Below are positions 13,003 to 27,400 of a stretch of DNA of 64,000 bases, in pieces. Location of the stretch: positions 986,124-1,050,123 of the forward strand of contig VXAA01003327.1 of NCBI GenBank assembly GCA_013399115.1, given 5' to 3'. Positions within the stretch are counted from its first letter, which is position 1, and each line of letters starts with the position of its first letter. This DNA comes from Anseranas semipalmata (lineage: Eukaryota > Chordata > Aves > Anseriformes > Anseranatidae). The notes beneath the pieces were generated by a model. It did not search any database. It had not been told where the DNA came from and saw only the letters and a program-made list of their open reading frames with translations. Position numbers and translations under genes: made by a program.

Positions 13003-15435
13003 TTATTTGCGTTGAAGATTGAATGTCGACAGAGTGGCTGGGGGAAAATGATCCAGAGAAGTGTAGTCTGTTGTTTGAGTGGCAACGGCTTTCACATCTT
13101 GAATAGACTTTTTTGTTGAATCTTGTTTTATACTTGGTATCGTGGTGACATCTTGTTTTGCAGAGCTTGATCTCTGCACATATACCTGGCTGTAATGCAC
13201 TGGTTGCTTACAACCATGACAGTATAAGGTAGGTGCTACACCAGGCCAGGTTGGTCAAACACTGTAAGATTTGGAGGGGGACTCACAGAGAGGAGCCAGG
13301 ATCTGCAATTTTCTTGCATCCATGAGAAAATCCTTCCAATGTTCTTACAAACAAGATCTGGCTGAACTATTGCAGGTTGAATGTTCCCAGGGTTTGTTCT
13401 TTCATACAGAGATAAAGTCTGATGGGTACATTTCATCACAAATGGTAGATGGGAATGAAAGGTTCCTCTACCTTTCTCTGGTGTGCCCTGTGTGCACGGG
13501 GAGCGTTTGACCTGGCAAGGGTGTACAGAGCAACCTCACACCAGTCCTTCTGCCCAACCTCCCATGGCCACCTGAGAAGCCTTTTCAGAGCACTGTGTCA
13601 TCCTGTTCCTTGCATTTCCATGTATCTTCCAGCACAGACCATTTCAAAACCATCCAAGGTTACCAGATCAGTTAACTAAGCTTTACTGGTCTGTACTGGA
13701 ACCAGCCAACCCCATTTCTATCGTGGCAGAACAGGAACCAGGGATGGAGCTCAACTGAGAAACATGTTGGTTCAAATTCCTGCTTGTATCACATGCCACT
13801 CCTTTACTAACGTGGCTATAATTTCAGTTAATTAGACAGTAATCATTTTTAAATTATTGATTAACACAGATTTATTAATACAAAAAGTGTGAGCTTGATC
13901 TTGTCTGACTTACCTCCCATGTCCAAGTTCTGAATATTTGTTTTTGGACATCTGATTTCTACTGAGGCTCCCTCAACTCCTAGCTTGGTACAGGAGATGT
14001 CATTCTCTCTGAACCCCAAATATATCTTCAACCCATGTGAACTAGAATTTCTTCTTGGGCTGTTTCCATTTAAAATGAACATCTAGATTTGCAGAGAGTG
14101 GAAGAAGAGAGTTTAGAAAATGTGGCACTAATGTAAAAAAAAAAAAACAACAACCCTCAAACGAGTCCAGTCGACTGCTGTGTTAATTCTCACTGCTAAG
14201 CTGGCCTGCTGGCAAGATTAGTGGTGTGACTAGGCTGGTACAACTGCAGGCATTCAGTAAAGAATCTGTGCTATTGTATTCCCTTCTTCTTACCAGTTTT
14301 TTTTTATGTCATGCTTAAAAGTCTGTTCTCAAATGTGCAGGTAATGGTGAAATGAAAACTAACTTTGCAATCCCACTGTGTTGGTTGTGCAGCTTGAGTG
14401 AGGTTCTCTTTGCCACCTTTTATAAGTGATTAGCTCTTATGGCCTTTCTAGGAAGAGGAGATGTGTTTAAGTGGCACTACCTCTAAAGCTTCAGCCACAA
14501 AAAAGAAAATACATTTATTTCACTAAATCAATGCGAAGATTTCTCTTTTCCGATATTTAATATTTGAATTCAGTGAACCATGTTATGGTGTGAAATAGTA
14601 GAGTTGGTTATAAGTTCAGTGATATATGGGGAGTCGCTGGAATTTTGTATTCTCATCTGGAAAATTCATGGAGTGTAATTGCTTATTTTTATTTATAGCT
14701 GTGGCTGAATTGCTCTGCAGAGATAGTAGAGCATTTGCCATGTAAAAAATTTAGGGAAAAGCATTTTGTTTTCTCTATGGCTGTTTTTTCTTTTCATCCC
14801 AGCCACTTCTGCTCTCAACAAAGCAAGAGTATGGTAAAAATAAGTTTTTTCCAGGGTTTGTGGAGGATTCACCATTATAAACATTGATCCTCTCCCATAT
14901 ATGTCCATGTCTAAATTGTGAGAGAAATGGAGAGAAGTCCAAAGAGGCCCAAAGAAGTGAAAAACCCAAATTAAAAGGTCTGTTGTGCACAGCATAGCAC
15001 CATCTCAGGTGAAATTCAGGTCATCCTTTTTAAGCTGTGAAGCTCCATCGGGGTCCTAGCTGGGTGATGTCCAGGCAGCTCAGGCATCTGTGTCCTGGAC
15101 CTCTCTAGCAGCGTCGCCCTAGGCAGAGGCACCCTGAGTCTATTTGCACTTTCTGGTGGAAACCTGCTGCTAATGTGTCAGGAAAATTGTTCCATTTCAA
15201 CTGGAGATTTCTTAACCGACTTCACTGGGCTAATTATAGCCACGTTCTTGCTCTCCCTCACATGCTGTCTCCCCTGCTTTTGTCTAGACCATGAGAAATG
15301 ACAACAGTTTTGTGTTAGCTTATGCAACGATGCTGACAAGTTCGTGCAGGCGCCATATGATAGCTGGGCAAATGTTTGCAAACCGGTCAGGATGTCATAG
15401 GTATTTCCACCATCCATATGGCTTAAGACTTGAGG

Positions 15436-15463
15436 TTTTTTTCTTTTTTCTTTTTTCTTTTTT
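15436..15463. repeat. (T6C)n low-complexity tract
   Basis: Runs of six or seven T separated by single C, repeated about four times. Confidence 0.9.
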
Positions 15464-17422
15464 CAGTTTTCTTATTTGTTTTACAAAGAAGTGATGCTAC
15501 CATCACAGTCATGGCTCAAATCAGATTTCAGGGGAGTCATCAGTGCCACAGTTTGGGTCTGTGATTCAGGGCCCCCATCGCAGGAGTGAACACACTGCGA
15601 GCTTAGACTTCAGCCTGCTGCTGAAAATCTAGACGTATGGTTCCTTGGTGGAACTTGTTAGATTCATGGAGGAGAACAGGAAAGAACAGGAGCTCTGACT
15701 TTTTTTTATAGTCTCCTGGGAGAAGGGCACAAAGTTTACAAAGAGTATGAGTGGGAGCTATGAAAAAAAATTAGCAAAGGACCAGTGATGAGACCTGCAT
15801 GAATGGGCATGAACACCCAATGGAAGAATAAGCTTTTATGGTTCGTATGAATTCAAGAAAGTACTATGGGTAATTTTTGTTCATCCATGGTGGAGAATTT
15901 GGGGCCAGCTGGAAAATCACATTGCCCAGTACTGGAGAAACTGAAGCATCAACCATTTTTGGAGATAGGAGATAGGAGAAATGAGGGACATTCTCCCTGG
16001 GAAATTTAAATCTTTTGGACAGTGAATGCATCCAGAAGTCTTCCACATATCACTTGTGTTCACATGCTTTTGATACTAGTGGGAATAACTGAGGAATAAG
16101 ATCCACATCAGAATGTACACAGAGTATGATGGGGAAGTGCAGGTTTTATGCTAACTTTGAAGATATCCGAGTCATCATCTAGAAAACATCTCTAAGGGAA
16201 GATACGGTACTTAATGCACACAGAGTGGTCTTGTGTCAACCTCTGAACTTCCATTCTAATGTTACTGCAGTCTTGCTCAGTAATTCTTCTGACATACCAT
16301 CTACCTCTGACTTTATCTCAGCTCTTCCGTTCATCCCCCTCCAAGAAGTGCAGTCTTAGCAGTCTGCCTGGCTCATTTTCTCATGCTGACTCTGTACAGG
16401 ATCCCAAAATCACATGTAACACAAGTGGAGAATAATGGCTGCTGATCTGCAATATTACAACATACATAGAAACTAATATGATATCCAACACTGTCTCCAA
16501 CCAGTGAGAACCTACTAGGTTACATCTGATATCCTTAAAGTCCATAAAGTCATGTCTGTTACAAATTGTCCTTGAAAGTTGAGTCAGTAGTCACATTCGG
16601 AATGAATTCAAAGTGAAACTCCACAAAAATGTATTGTTCCAAGTCAAGTGTTACTGTGACAAAAACGGTGATTATTATAACCACATCAGAATCCAAAGGA
16701 GAATGGCTCAGGAGCAGATGTAGCAGAACTAGTCCGTAGCTGTCTTTGTCATGTTTGCATTCCCCTGGACGTGCCCCTGGATTGCAAACAGTTGCTTGGG
16801 ATGGGCTATATTATATAGTGGAAGTTTGTACCTAAGCAGTCATTTAGACTCCCTTTATAGTCAAAGAAGAGTAACAGGCATTGGTAGGGCATGATTCTGC
16901 TTATCCTGAAGTGGAGATCTGAAATATTATCATAAGAATTTCCTCTTGGAATTGTTACTTCTTAGTCTAAAGGGATACTGTTGTGATTACTTACTTGGAC
17001 CAGCTGGAGTCAAGAGAGATCAATCTTGGCCCTAGATTGAAAATGGAGGGTATGTTTCTTCAGTTCACAGGAAGGAGATTTTCCCTACCCCCCATAGCTG
17101 TTGCCCCAGCCTCTGTCTCACTCAACTGGAATGAATCCCACGAGTTCACATGCCAGCCTTGATCTTAAAAAACATCACTGTGCCCACCTTGCTGTGGTGC
17201 CCATCACGTCAAAAGTGATGAAGTTGAAGTGTATCACCTGCTTCCCAACTGTACCGCAGTCTGCATCTCCCCGGGACCCCTCTCTAAATGGCCTTTGATA
17301 CTTGCTGAATCAGACAGGGAAAGTGTCACTGGGGTCTGCCACTGAGCAGTTGCAGGGAAGAAGGAGTGAATCTCAAAAGGACAACATGGAACTGGCTGGA
17401 CACCTCATGTACCAGGGCTGCA

Positions 17423-17501
17423 TCAGTAACATGACAATGTTCGAGTTAGAAGAACGTGGGCTACGTCAGTAACATGACAATGTTGGAGTTAGAAGAACGT
17501 G
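17423..17501. repeat. Tandem duplication, 43-bp period
   Basis: Two 36-bp blocks, 17423-17458 and 17466-17501, both begin TCAGTAACATGACAATGTT and differ at one position (TTCGAG versus TTGGAG). A 7-bp spacer separates them. Confidence 0.95.
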
Positions 17502-19329
17502 CCCAGACCAGAAGAAATCAGCTGTGACCAGTGCTTTTTCTGCCCTATGGCATAGGCTCAGCCAGGGAAGGTATGGAAATCTGTCCTGATTGAGGCAGAG
17601 CCAGTCCCTCAAAGGCAAAGACTCCTTCTTGCAGGTCTTTTCCATTGTGTGCTATAAATGGCTGCATGATGAGTCAAACTTGATTATTTCCTTTATTATA
17701 AACCTTACAAGGATAAGGTGGGGCAGTGTCAGATTTGTCTTTGACTTGGGAGTTTGCCAAGCGATGATGAGGGGTTTGGGCTCTGTTAGGTGATTATTTT
17801 ACCCACAGCCATATGTGTACGTGAAACTGTGCCAACAGACAGATCCAAAGACCCTTGAAGAGCTTTTTGTTTCTTTTTTGGAAAGGCAGAAATTTTGGGA
17901 GCTCTGTGCTTCAGCTATCAGTTTGCAGCCTGTCTCTGGGCAGTCTTTGAGTGACAAAATCTGCTGACAGAAAACAGTGGCGCTGCTCTAGTCTGCTTGA
18001 GGAAATGGGCTCCTTGGAGTCAGTACAATCAACTGATGCAAAATGAGATAGCCTAGTTTCAAGATGGGTGGATCTGTAGAAGCAAATAAAAAGAATTATT
18101 TAAAAAAAGAAAAGAAAAAAGGAAATAAGAAAAATACACACACACACAAAGGGATGTCCTAAAGTCATGCCAGGTTAAAAAGAAAAAAAACCTGGGTCAT
18201 AATCCTATTTTAATAAAAGCCACGTATAGATAGTGTGCAGGTTTTAAATCTGATGAAGGCAGAAGCTGAGTATAGGGACAAATCACTGAGCATTTTCAGC
18301 AGAGGCAATCTGATGGGAGTTTTGCTTGAAGAGGTTTGGGGCTATCTAACATTCCTGTCCAGTGCTCTGAAATAGTGCACTAGGATATGACACTGCCCAA
18401 ATGTGATATAATTTTCTTCTGACAGCACAGAAGCTGCCACTGGTACTGATGCTTTTGTGATCTATTGAAGTCTGTTTCCCCTCTTTTTTTTTTTTTCTTG
18501 GTCCTATATCTTAAAGAATATATTCTGCCTATTGGAAGTGGCTTGGTTAACAAAAGCTGAGAAAAACCTGAGTTCCTCTTATGAATTTCTGAAATTGGTG
18601 TTTTTTTCCTCAGAGTAGCTGAAAAAGAAAAAAGTACAGTCAAATGTATGGTATAGCACACTTTAACGCAAAGCTACACACTGTGCTGTTACTTCTGTTT
18701 GCCGGGTAGGAGATAATGCTGTCTCCTCTGTGCGTGATTTTCTTTGAAACCCACTACACAACATTTAACAGAAGGCGTTAGTATAATCTGTGTTTTGCAT
18801 AAGGGATGTCATCACATTCAGCAGCAACAAAGTTCCTTTGAAAAAAAGGAGGGGGGGATTTTTTTTTTTTTTTTGAAGTAGCTTAGTAGCTGAACAGGGC
18901 AAAAATTATCATACAGCGACTGCAGCATCCTCAGAAATGTCCTCAGTTCTGTTTGCATTTATTCTTAAGTGTCTGCACTGGCGTTTACATCTTTGCTGTT
19001 TCTTAAAGCAACATTGTAGGCGGTAGAAATAGCAAGAGTCTCTTGGCTGGATTCCCGTCCCTTGGGAAGCCCAAGACAGTATTATGTCAGTAGGTTTCCC
19101 CAGTGTGTTATGAAGGTTTACATGAAAAGCAAACTCAGAAAGTGTATTTCTCTCCCCATCCCCAGCTCAGTTGTTAGACAGACTTTGATTTTGTCTGTTA
19201 AAGCCCAGTCCTAAAGTATCCAGGGTGCTGTTTCTAATTAACTCCCTGAAATTAATTAGTTTTGGAGGTTTGTCCATGGCATTTATTTTTTCATGATCTC
19301 AGTAAAAATGTGAATCTTGCTTTTAATAA

Positions 19330-19677
<348 letters not shown>

Positions 19678-22600
19678 TAGAAACCATCTCTGTGAATGTG
19701 AGGATGAGTAGGAGATACGATGGGCAATTCAGATAACAAAAGAGAAAAGGAATGCAGGCTATGCACAAAATGTATGTAATTTCACAATCTGATCCCCATA
19801 TCTGATCATTTAGAGTCAAAATCTCATTCGTGACACGCATTGTACAAAGCTAGGGCTTCAAGTTGTTGGCTGCAGGCTTGGTCATAGATAAATCAGGAAG
19901 GATTAGAGTTGTGTAAGATGTTGCTTTAGGAAGAAGATGCGTTTTAGTAACAGTGGGAAATAAAAATCTATCAGAAAATCAGTATTTCTTTTGATGACAC
20001 ATACTGAATGAGTGTAACTTCAGTACATAAAAAAAGATTCTGTATTTTTATTGGCTGCTTAGATAGCCCCTTGGGTATTATATATTTATTAGTTAGCCTT
20101 TCCCCAACCATCTCTGCTATGCAGTCTGCCCTTGCCTCAAGAAACTAAGTGTATTGCTTTACCCAGTACTGGCTCCAGACAAATGCTAAAAGCAGTGTCT
20201 GTTTGATGGTGGAGATTGTCCTTGGGACCAGAGGACTTCCCTGATGATAATTGAAAGCCTGCCACTTGAAGCTCTTGCAAGTTGGTCTGTGTGGGTGGTG
20301 GTCTGAACCCCAAATCTCTCTTTTTGGAGGACAGAGATGCTGGCCAATCCTGGCAAGGGGTTTTCTCCACCCCTTTCCTGCCCTCTGCGAGCAGGTGACG
20401 TAGCTCAGCAAGGGGATCCTGTGCTGGGGAACTGCTGGTCTCTATCCACCTCTTGCACATGCCAGGGATGCCATTTAGTATTGCCCAATGTTGTTATTGC
20501 CTAAAACATTTCCACAATATCGTTGATTTACTGAAATGGACCACTTTTTGGCTTTCATTGGCCTTGAAAAACACAGAGTATTACACACATTGCTTAAAGT
20601 TTGATGACAGCAGTCAGTTCTGGGCAGCTCTGAGCTCCGAACCTAATGCAAATTCGGGGATTATTCCCAGGGGCTGAAGCATGAGAACCTTGCGGCAGGA
20701 GTCTGTTTGCTTGGTGCAAACAGAAGGTGTCACTCGCCAAGCGGTCTGGGTTGTGTTTTCAAAATTGATGGTTTAAATATTTCCTTCTGTGCCCTGCTGC
20801 GGTGATGTTATGAATTTATTTTTTAAGTGGTGGTTTCTCTTTCCCGCCTCTTGCTGCTGCCACCACCGCCATCTCCTCCTCTCCTGCTTTTGTGTTGTGG
20901 TTGGGTTGGTTTTCTACTTTTTTTTTTTTTAATTCCAAGTTGCCTTCCCTTCTCTCCTTTTTCTGCAGTGCCTTTGTAGTTTATGATGGCAGTTTTATTT
21001 GCTTCTCCAAATTTCTCTGTGGTGCTTTGGTTTCATGCATTACTTTACAAGGGCTTTTAATTTTTAATTCGTATTTATCCAGGGATGAGGGTCTTGAATA
21101 AATTAATATTAAAGATACCAAGCAGATAACTATTTTCATGTCCAATCCTACCACTAAACTGGTAGCTCTCACCGTTGTTTTTTTTTTTAACTCTGTGCAC
21201 CGTTTGATCTATTATAAAGCTCTTAGTTAAATAGGTACTTATTTTCTACAAGTAGGAGCTCACACTTAGCATGAAAAATACCATCTTTACAATAACAACT
21301 TAAGCATTTTCAGAACGCAGAAACAAATAGCTCTGAGGGTGGATAGGAAGAAAGACAGACCTAAATAATCTTATTTCTGATAAAAATGATGAGTGAAAAT
21401 TTGTGCTTGGTGTGCAGCAAGGGCCACCATGTCAGGAAGTGCCCAGCTCCCATGAGGTGCAGGGGACACAAGGGCTGCTCAGAGCTTTACATCCTGAGCA
21501 ACCATGGCAATAGTAAATGCATGACGGACCTTCTTGCGAGGGCTGTGCATGGATATTTTGACTTTATTCACAGTTTGGTGAGATGGATTCACTCACCTCT
21601 TTCTCTTTACTCTTTGGGGTCAGAAAACAGCACATAGGGGACACCAAAGCAGCAACAGTGTTTTTGCTTCTGCAGCCAGCTGGAGGGACCTGTGGGAGGG
21701 TTGTTGGAGAGTTTTAGCCATGAATTACAACAGCCCCAAGCCCACCTGGGTAAGACATCGGTCCTGCTCTGCTGCACTCCTCAGCTGCCTGTTCTGGTTT
21801 TATTTCTCTCTCCCAAAGGCAGTGCTGGCAGTTAAGTCTCTCAGGGCCTGGATTTCTAGGGCCCACACCTTCTTCCTATCTCCCCTCTCCCCATCTGCCC
21901 TTACCTGACAGGCCAAGCTCTGTCCTCATGTTAGAGGGTTTTTCTTCTCGATAGCTCTGACATGGGTGATTTAAGTGCCTCTTTCACAGCTTCTTCCAAG
22001 CACAGCGAGCCTCCCAAAGGCAGGCCTCTGGCACAAGCAATGAAAGGTCTCATGGAAGTGCACTGAGCTAGATATCCTCCTGCTTCTGTGCCTTTCTAAA
22101 AGCTCTTCTTCGGGTATCAAATTATTTTTGCTTTTGTTAATCTTTCACCATCAGGCTGGAGTGCAGTGGCAGGGAAGGAATCAGGGTTTGTTTTGCAAGG
22201 CGAGTTGAAAAACTACACTCTGCCTGACTTCTAATGCTGCAAATTGTGCTCGTATGAAGTCTTACGGTGCTTGTAAAAGTGCTCTGTGGCACTACAAAGA
22301 AACAGCACCCAAGACCTGTTACAAAGAGAGTAACGGTGCTTTATAGGTTACTGATCCATCCACATAAGACGGAGAGGCAGTTCAGGTAATGACATATGTG
22401 TTAAGCTAAGATTTGGTAAATAGCTGTATCCGGTGTGTTGGAACAGCACGGCTGGCTCATATGGTAACGTTTATGGAGCTATTTCAGTGCTGCTGGTAGT
22501 GCGGTCGCGTCAAATCAGTCTCACCAAAAGAAGCAGCCTGCGATGTGAGGTCTTGAATACTTAGGTAATTTCCTGTACCAGCAGACGCAGAGCGCTGGTT

Positions 22601-22884
22601 GCAGGAATTCCTCCTGATTGCTTGTCACTGAGTGGAAAGCCTGCAGCGGGCTGACACATCTGGAAAAGCTGAATTTACTGTTTTTCTATTTACTCCTCTT
22701 TCTGACTGATGGACAAGATTGTAGGGTTTATCCGAGCAGTTATCCACTTGATAAGCTTATTACAACTCCGGCAAACTCATGCAAAAAATGTGTTGTGTAA
22801 TGGAGGCTTTACTGTCTGAAAACCAGCACGGTCTGAGCCTTCCAAACACCAGCAAAGGTTTCTGCCAGGCACCAAGCAGTCTGA

Positions 22885-22975
22885 ACCCAAATGCATCCCC
22901 CTGCTCTCTGTGTGGCCTTGGGCAGGTTGTTTCACCTTTCTGCCCCCATTTCTCATGCTGTAAGCTGGAGGGAAG
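22885..22975 (+). mobile_element. MIR SINE fossil
   Basis: 'CTCTGTGTGGCCTTGGGCAG' followed by 'GTTGTTTCACCTTTCTGCC' and 'CCATTTCTCATGCTGTAAGC' matches the MIR core (tgtgaccttgggcaagt…cctcagtttcctcatctgtaa). It overlaps the long antisense reading frame at 22777-23526. Confidence 0.65.
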
Positions 22976-23599
22976 CCCCCTGCGCGGGCTGCTGGGAGGA
23001 TCCGGTGGATAATGAGCCAATCTGTATTGTCCGCCGGTGCTAACAACCGGTGGAGGTGTGCAGAGCTGCAGCTGTGCCCAGCGTCAACGTGGGATGGGGA
23101 AGATGTGAAGGTGCTGGATGTGCAGCCATTTGCTGTCTGCCCACAGCACTGACAGACCAAAGCTTGCCGGAAACTTTCCCACCTTCCGCTCCAAGTCCAA
23201 AGTTGTATGTGTTTTCTCCAACATAAAAAACATAGCAACATGCTTATTAATAACAGAAAGCCTGGGAAAACAAGATGCCCACTTGCATGAAGCTTCCCTC
23301 TCCTCCTAAGGAAGGACAAGAAGTGAGGAGAGGACAAACCTTTCAAAAAGCTGGGCAGTGTATTGTTGGATGAGAGGCAGGTGCTGCAGCCACGAGTGAC
23401 AAACCAGTGGCTTGGCTGAATGGCAGTCATCTTTTGTTGCACTCTGCGTGGATATAATTGTATGCCCACTTTTAAACCCTTTTTAAAATCACAGTGTCCA
23501 GCAGCAAAATGAAATATCTCCACCATAAAAGCATTAAAAAGCTTTCTATGAACTTGTGTCCTCAGAGGCAGATTTGTCTAAACAGCATCTTCATGGTGC

Positions 23600-23900
23600 C
23601 TGAGAACCAGAGATGCGTAGACAAATTGGAGGTAATTTAGAGAAGAGCAACACAAATGATTAAATGACTGAAGGAACTGATGTGAGAAAAAAAGATTAAA
23701 AGATCTGAATATGCATGACTTGGCCTAATGACAGCTAGAGAGGGATAAACGTCTGCAAGTGTTTGAAGCCCAAAGGAGAGGAGTTGCCTGGAAAGGGTAC
23801 AAGGTAGGTGTGACAAGTAGGACCACTGGGATGAGTTTGAGACTAGGCAAATCCCTCTAGTCTGAGCAAACACAAAGCCCACCTGAAAGCACTCTGTGTG
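23600..23900 (+). mobile_element. Decayed CR1 segment (RT region)
   Basis: The sequence 'GTAGACAAATTGGAGGTAAT', 'AGAGAAGAGCAACACAAATG' and 'ATTAAATGACTGAAGGAACT', with 'TGAATATGCATGACTTGGCC' further on, follows the CR1 consensus around the C-terminal end of its reverse-transcriptase frame. Many substitutions and small indels show it is old. Confidence 0.65.
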
Positions 23901-26900
23901 GCGGTGAGGGTAAGGAAGGGTGGTGGAGAGGAGTAGCGGATTTATGTCAGAAATGTTAAAAATGCCAATGAGCTATATCTTGACAGTTAAAAGGAATGAC
24001 AGTTAGAACTGCAGATGAGAAGCAGGTGGGTAACCGCGAGAGAGCAAATGGAAGATCCCTGGTCTGCAGTTAAGGTGTTAAGATGGTAGCATAATTTATC
24101 ATGCAAATTTTAAAGAGTCTCCAAAGTTATTCAGAAGACCAACATGCTCCAAGACTATGAAGAATCAGACAGGGAACAAGCACAATCCTGATTCTGCTCT
24201 GTGGCAACAGGGAGGTAATGATCTGTTCAAATGCTGACATCTAATGCCAGCGTGTACAAATCACTTAAATTCATCATAAGAGGAAATTAATTGATCAATC
24301 AATATACTTAAGGGCATTAAGCTTCAGGAAAGCAGTGCTGGAATAAGTATGAATGGCATGGCTTCCAAGGGAGCCTAAGTGAATTAGGCACTAACACTCT
24401 ATTACAGTTCAATTAGGCTTCTTTGAAAAGCCCAGACTACCCTAATGCTTTGAAATCCATTTGTGGGAAGAGCAGACAAATTCAAAAAGATGCCATAATG
24501 AAAGTGCAAGGAGCTCCAATTTCTCAGAAAGTGAAAAACGCAAGGGATGAGCGGTAACCACTGTGATTTCACAGGGACAGGCTGCTCAAAGAGCTCAGAT
24601 TTAAATGAAGCTTTTCCTAGTGGCAGTCAGACACACTCAGAGCCCATACAGGCTTAGAGGGAGAAGAAAAGGGAGCAGCAGGAGGAGAATCAGTGTAGGA
24701 ACATGTGCTTAGCAATATATTGGAGGAAGAAGCAGCATAAAAAAGCAGAGGAGACCCACAAAGAAGATGTGGGTGTAGTTTGCAGTTCATTAAATTCCTC
24801 CTGTACTAAACTATTAATTTTTCAAAGGGATACCTTTGAAAGAAAACCTGCTAAATTATTTCTAAAAAGTTTAAATTGTTCTGGGGAGCTCCCTTGTCCC
24901 AGACTTCTCAGTATCTTAATTTCTGGGGCTTCTCCAACTTATTTTCCAGTATTTTTGCAAAATATTTTTCAGTTCTTGCTGAAGCAGTGGCCTTGCAAAG
25001 ACACACATATGCAAGAAGCTCCTCACAGGTGCTCAGTTGTGTTCCCTTGTGCTGCACAAGAACGTCCAGAAACAAAATTGTTTTGTGCCATAGCCAAGAA
25101 GAATTTGGGGGAGTTATTGCACATAAATTTGTGTGTTGTTGTGTTGTAGGGCTGCGTGTATCAGGAGTTTACCTGGTTTTGTGAAGCATCTTACAAGCTT
25201 CAGCCATTTAATTGTTGGCAGAGTGCTTCTGCGGTGCATCTATGTATATACAGGTGTTTGCATAGGAAACACCAGTGACCATTGTAGTAACCTTTGGGGG
25301 AATTTAGGGTGTTTGTTTGACAGATGACAGTCAATGAGATGGTAAAAATGGAGGTTTTTTAAGCCTTATTATCAGGTAAGTTCCAACTGTGATGGATTAA
25401 TGATTTATCTTCCTGTCTATTTAGAAAGCTCTCATCGTATTACTGCTAGAAATACCTAGCTGTGTGCTGCTTTGCAAACAGTTTGGAGAAGAGGACAGCA
25501 GTTCCCTTTATGCGGCACTGATGACATTACAGTGTTTAGTCAGCTGTGCTGCCATAAAGATGTCACGTTGAAACCTTATTTCAGGAAGACAGAGGGGCTG
25601 CTCTTTTCTTCTTGCTGGGCATCAGATTTATGCATGTGGCGTCCCCCTGCCAAGTCACCGTGTGAGCCCAGCACCTGCAAACCGGGTTTTTTGCCACGTG
25701 CTTATCTCGTGATGTTACGAGGCTATCAGCTGCCATGCTACCAGCCCTTTGGGTTTAATCTGAAGGCAACGTTGCAATTCCAAGAAGTCAGTATGGATGA
25801 TTAACAAATACCAAGCACACCAGAGAGCTTAGGCTGGGATTGGATGTGACCTTGGATGTAGGAATGTGCAAGAGGTTACTGGAAACACAGCGTGCCTTTG
25901 TAATACCCGGGGGTCAGATGTATCAAAGCAAGCCCCCTAATTACCAAACAGCACAGCAGTGCCATGAAAATAGGGCCTAAAAGGGCGTATTTCTGAGAAG
26001 GGCAAACCAGTTGCGACGCCGGGCTGGAGCCACTCACACACCTTCTCCAGCGCTCACGGTGGGCACAGCCCGCCTAGCCACCACAGTCAGCTGCGTGCTG
26101 GGGGGTGTTGTCGTTTGTTTTGTAATTAGAGAACCCTCTTCACATCTGAAGGAGTTGCAATGCAGCAGGGAGCTGGTGCTGCTTTAGGTTTGTCCCCGGT
26201 GGCTTTCTCCGTGCAAGGAGGTCCCTGCTGCCGCTGTCAGACCGGGCTGTGACACGGCTCGGGGCAAGGCTGAATCCAGTTTTACGTGAGACAACGTAAG
26301 TCTGCTCACTCGCTGTCGGTTGAACTGAGTATATTCCTGCTTTCTAGTGTTTTAAAAGCTCCCTGAGATTATGCATAAAGAGCTGAAACAGCAGTTTATT
26401 GGAGCAAAACCCTATCTTAACGTGGGTAATCGAACTTCTTTATTTGTATTTCTAGCTAAAGCATGTTTCTTTAGGCAGATAGCACAAAGGGACCTTTGTA
26501 GGAAGAACAGTAAGCGAGAGAGACAGATGAGTTATAAGGCATAAGGGAAGCATTATTTTAACCTCTCTGGGCATTACTTCAAAAATGCTAAAAATCTTGA
26601 GAGCTTTCCAGTGTCACACTTAAGGAGCAGGAAATTTGACTCTGTAGCAGTAAACATATTTCCTTTTAAAACTAACTGTATACTGTTATAGCCCACGTCT
26701 ATGCAGGAGCACACGGAGAGTCCTTTCAGAGAATACCTGTGAGGATTTTACTGGATTAGAGATTTGAGAATAAAAAGATTATTTTTAATGTAATACTGAA
26801 GAGGGTTTTGTAACTGAGAATTACAAGATACCAGAATAAAGCCCACTTGCTAGCAAGTGTTCGTAATACCTATATAATTAGTAGGAGAAGAAATGCCACA

Positions 26901-27278
26901 AAAAGTTTAGCAAAGTAAATGTCCTCACTCCAACTACCAGCCAGGAATAAAAATAGCATTCAAATGTTTTGTAATCCAGTTTGGTCAAGCTCTGGCCTGC
27001 CTGCCAAAATGGGAGTCGCTTCTGTATGAAAATGAACAGATTATCAGAGAAAACCTAAACACCTGTAAAGGTCAACTTCAAGCTATAGTGAGCTGTGTTG
27101 ATCATATATTCCTCTCTGTCAACACTGACCCAGTGATAACACTGAGGCTTCCTCGCAGTGTGATTGCGACCTTCCGAGCACAGCGCCCAGGGCAAACGGA
27201 CACAGAAATTCCCACCAGACAGGTGAATTAATCACCCTCCAGTTTGGGTTGACATCTTGTTGCAGACATCTTAATGTG

Positions 27279-27302
27279 GCATGGTCTGAGGCATGGTCTG
27301 AG
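27279..27302. repeat. Two tandem copies of a 12-mer
   Basis: GCATGGTCTGAG occurs twice in tandem, followed by a partial third unit (GCATGCT). It abuts the CR1-like remnant that starts near 27300. Confidence 0.9.
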
Positions 27303-27400
27303 GCATGCTATCCCTTTCCCAGGAGTTGATAGCTCACAGTTTTAGGCCAGAAGGCGACATCGATATTCTCTGCTTCCCCTGGTGCGTGATGCATTCAGTC
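27300..27400 (-). mobile_element. CR1-like 3' end remnant, copy 1 of a pair
   Basis: The + strand reads 'TTTAGGCCAGAAGGCGACAT' followed by 'CGATATTCTCTGCTTCCCC', close to the reverse complement of an old CR1 3' end (…TGGTCCCTTCTGGCCT…). It resembles the sequence at 28029-28132 along its length. Confidence 0.45.

Noticed and set aside
22777..23526. 249-codon antisense reading frame, the longest in the window, with one hydrophobic stretch near residues 85-103
   Set aside because: It crosses the MIR fossil at 22885-22975, has no recognisable domain, biased low-complexity composition (Cys, Ser, His) and no splice or promoter context. Taken as a chance frame.
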